From: Tuctoria greenei
Lineage: Eukaryota > Streptophyta > Magnoliopsida > Poales > Poaceae
DNA length: 64,000 nt
NCBI GenBank assembly: GCA_036927565.1
Contig: JAYESD010000008.1
Span: forward strand, 111,274,279-111,338,278
Direction of reading: 5' to 3'
Shown: positions 62,986 through 64,000 of the stretch, piece by piece
Position numbering within the stretch: the first letter of the stretch is position 1
How the letters are laid out: each line of letters starts with the position of its first letter
Position numbers and translations under genes: made by a program
Notes under the pieces: model-generated
Told to the model about the DNA's origin: nothing
The model's database searches: none
What the model saw: only the letters and a program-made list of their open reading frames with translations

Positions 62986-63509
62986 TTACGCCTTGGTTTT
63001 AGGTACCCAAGCTTGCTTGGGTCCTTTTAGGTTAGTTACAAGTGATTTGGGCACCCACACATGAGACTTGGTGCTCCCATGGCCTGGCCCAACATATTTA
63101 GCATAAACTTTACCAAAATTACTTTTCATGAGAACATATGATGCATCAAAAGTTCTAAACAATAGTAGTTGTTCATATGTGTTAACATGTTTGGACTTAT
63201 CAACATTATTAGGCTTTCTAGCTTGAGAGGAGTTTCCCTTTACAAAAGCAATGTGTTCCTTGTTATTCTTATGGCTTCTAGCATTGTGCTTTTCACCATA
63301 TGAATACCCAATGCCATATTTCACATTAGGAGGTCTTGTGGCCAAGTATGCACTGCGTGCATACTTGACCTTCTCCTTGTCAAATATGCAACTACGGGAA
63401 GGATGCTTGCCCTTTGTCAAGTTCAACTTATCCTTCAAGTTAGTGTCAATTTTAGCACATGCACAAGTAATGGTAGTTTCATATTTTAAGTGTTGAGAAG
63501 GTGTGACAC
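62986..63509 (-). pseudogene. D gag C-terminal / pre-protease segment
   Basis: Lys- and Ser-rich sequence (DKLNLTKGKHPSRSCIFD, YARSAYLATRPPNVKYGIGY), ending with GPKQAWVPKTKA before the protease. It matches the S3 segment at 20640-21066. The ATG-like start at 63528 lies in the inserted LTR, so the frame really enters from further right and is cut at 63510. Confidence 0.75.
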
Positions 63510-64000
63510 CCTCATTTTCATGCATCATGCCCTACATGCACTCATATACATATTTAACATTAACCCACAACAAGAGGAACGAGTTTAAAATTGATTTGGA
63601 ACAAAACCGCACTTAAAATGCAGGAAAGTGCGGACTAGTCCGATTTTACTGAGGACTAGTCCAATTTCTCTCTAACTAAAAACGGACTTGTCCGATTTTG
63701 TGCGGACTAGTCTGATATTCCAAGAATCCTTGAAAAATTGCTAAGTCCTTGGACTTTTCCGGACTAGTCCGTTGTTCCAGCGGACTTGTCCGATTTTCTC
63801 TCTGTTTAAAGTCGGACGTGTCCAATGTTTGGCCAGACTTGTCCGATTTTCTCTCTGGACGACTTTGGACTAGTCCGGTCCTTTCCGGACTTGTCCGATA
63901 TTTCGCGACTCCAAGTTGATCTTTTGTTTTACGAATTATTTCTTGGGTTTCACGTTAAGTGGGCCTAGGGACGTCATGCCCAACTCTTTTAGAGCCCATG
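63510..64000. repeat. Start of another LTR, running off the right edge
   Basis: TGTGACACCCTCATTTTC breaks the D gag at 63510 and has the form of an LTR start seen in many plant Gypsy elements. About ten CGGACTAGTCCG / CGGACTTGTCCG palindromes follow (63630-63900). No gene. The element type cannot be settled from this end alone. Confidence 0.45.

Larger units (their letters stand above)
55417..63509 (-). mobile_element. D: Sirevirus-like Ty1/Copia retrotransposon, 3' two-thirds
   Basis: Minus-strand order from the right: gag C-terminus, protease, integrase, RT, RNase H, spacer, env-position ORF, PPT, 3' LTR. The extra ORF after RNase H and the palindrome-rich U3 fit Sireviruses, which are known for env-like genes and repeated short palindromes in their LTRs. 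The 5' portion is cut at 63510 by another LTR. Bases 55412-55416 (CTGAA) are the presumed left target duplication. Confidence 0.8.

Overview
This window looks like intergenic, repeat-dominated DNA from a large plant genome, almost certainly a grass. Evidence: Tat-lineage Ty3/Gypsy elements with a gene on the opposite strand carrying the grass 'putative gypsy-type transposon' (Transposase_28-like) domain, Ty1/Copia elements primed by initiator tRNA-Met, a plant L1-type LINE with a grass-type ORF1, and a CACTA transposon with a Ulp1-like protease gene. I found no convincing host gene, rRNA, tRNA gene or CRISPR array. Genus cannot be decided by eye. Element names (E1, B, A and so on) are labels used only here.

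Left block, nested from outside in. S2 (a minus-strand Copia gag, about 16520-18409) is interrupted by B' (Copia 5' LTR and gag, 13505-16519). B' is interrupted by S1 (a Sirevirus-like LTR, 11997-13504). S1 is interrupted by a CACTA transposon (8891-11996). The CACTA is interrupted by E1, a Gypsy element running off the left edge (1-8890). E1 carries gag-protease-RT-RNaseH-integrase on the minus strand and a convergent gene on the plus strand, of which only the last codons are in the window.

Right block. S3 (plus-strand Copia LTR end, PBS and gag, 18410-21083) is followed by G2 (Gypsy LTR and leader, 21084-23245), then A' (a long-LTR element, 23246-23957 and 55200-55416). A' is interrupted by a full-length LINE (23958-55187, 12-bp target duplication seen on both sides). 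The LINE is interrupted by A (26752-50695, 5-bp duplication CTTAT on both sides), a long-LTR element with no recognisable coding capacity. Inside A lies B (32798-49863), a nearly complete Copia element whose flanks do not match each other. Inside B's gag sits E2 (40960-47981, 5-bp duplication CATAC on both sides), a Gypsy derivative that lost gag-pol but kept its opposite-strand gene. This makes a chain of seven levels: S3 > G2 > A' > LINE > A > B > E2. A' is also cut by D (55417-63509), a Sirevirus-like Copia element on the minus strand with an extra env-position ORF. D is cut at 63510 by another LTR that runs off the right edge.

All coding regions found belong to mobile elements, and nearly all are broken by stop codons, frameshifts or insertions. 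The most interesting signals are non-coding. A conserved hairpin with an apparently covarying outer stem is present twice in each Tat-type Gypsy element, between the convergent 3' ends of pol and the opposite-strand gene. An exact 70-bp tandem array in E1 seems to have grown from a single-copy unit still visible in E2. Dense palindromes of the type CGGACTAGTCCG sit just upstream of the TATA box in the Sirevirus-like LTRs. Mismatched flanks around B suggest recombination between two insertions. All comparisons were made by eye; identities, ages and RNA folds were not computed.
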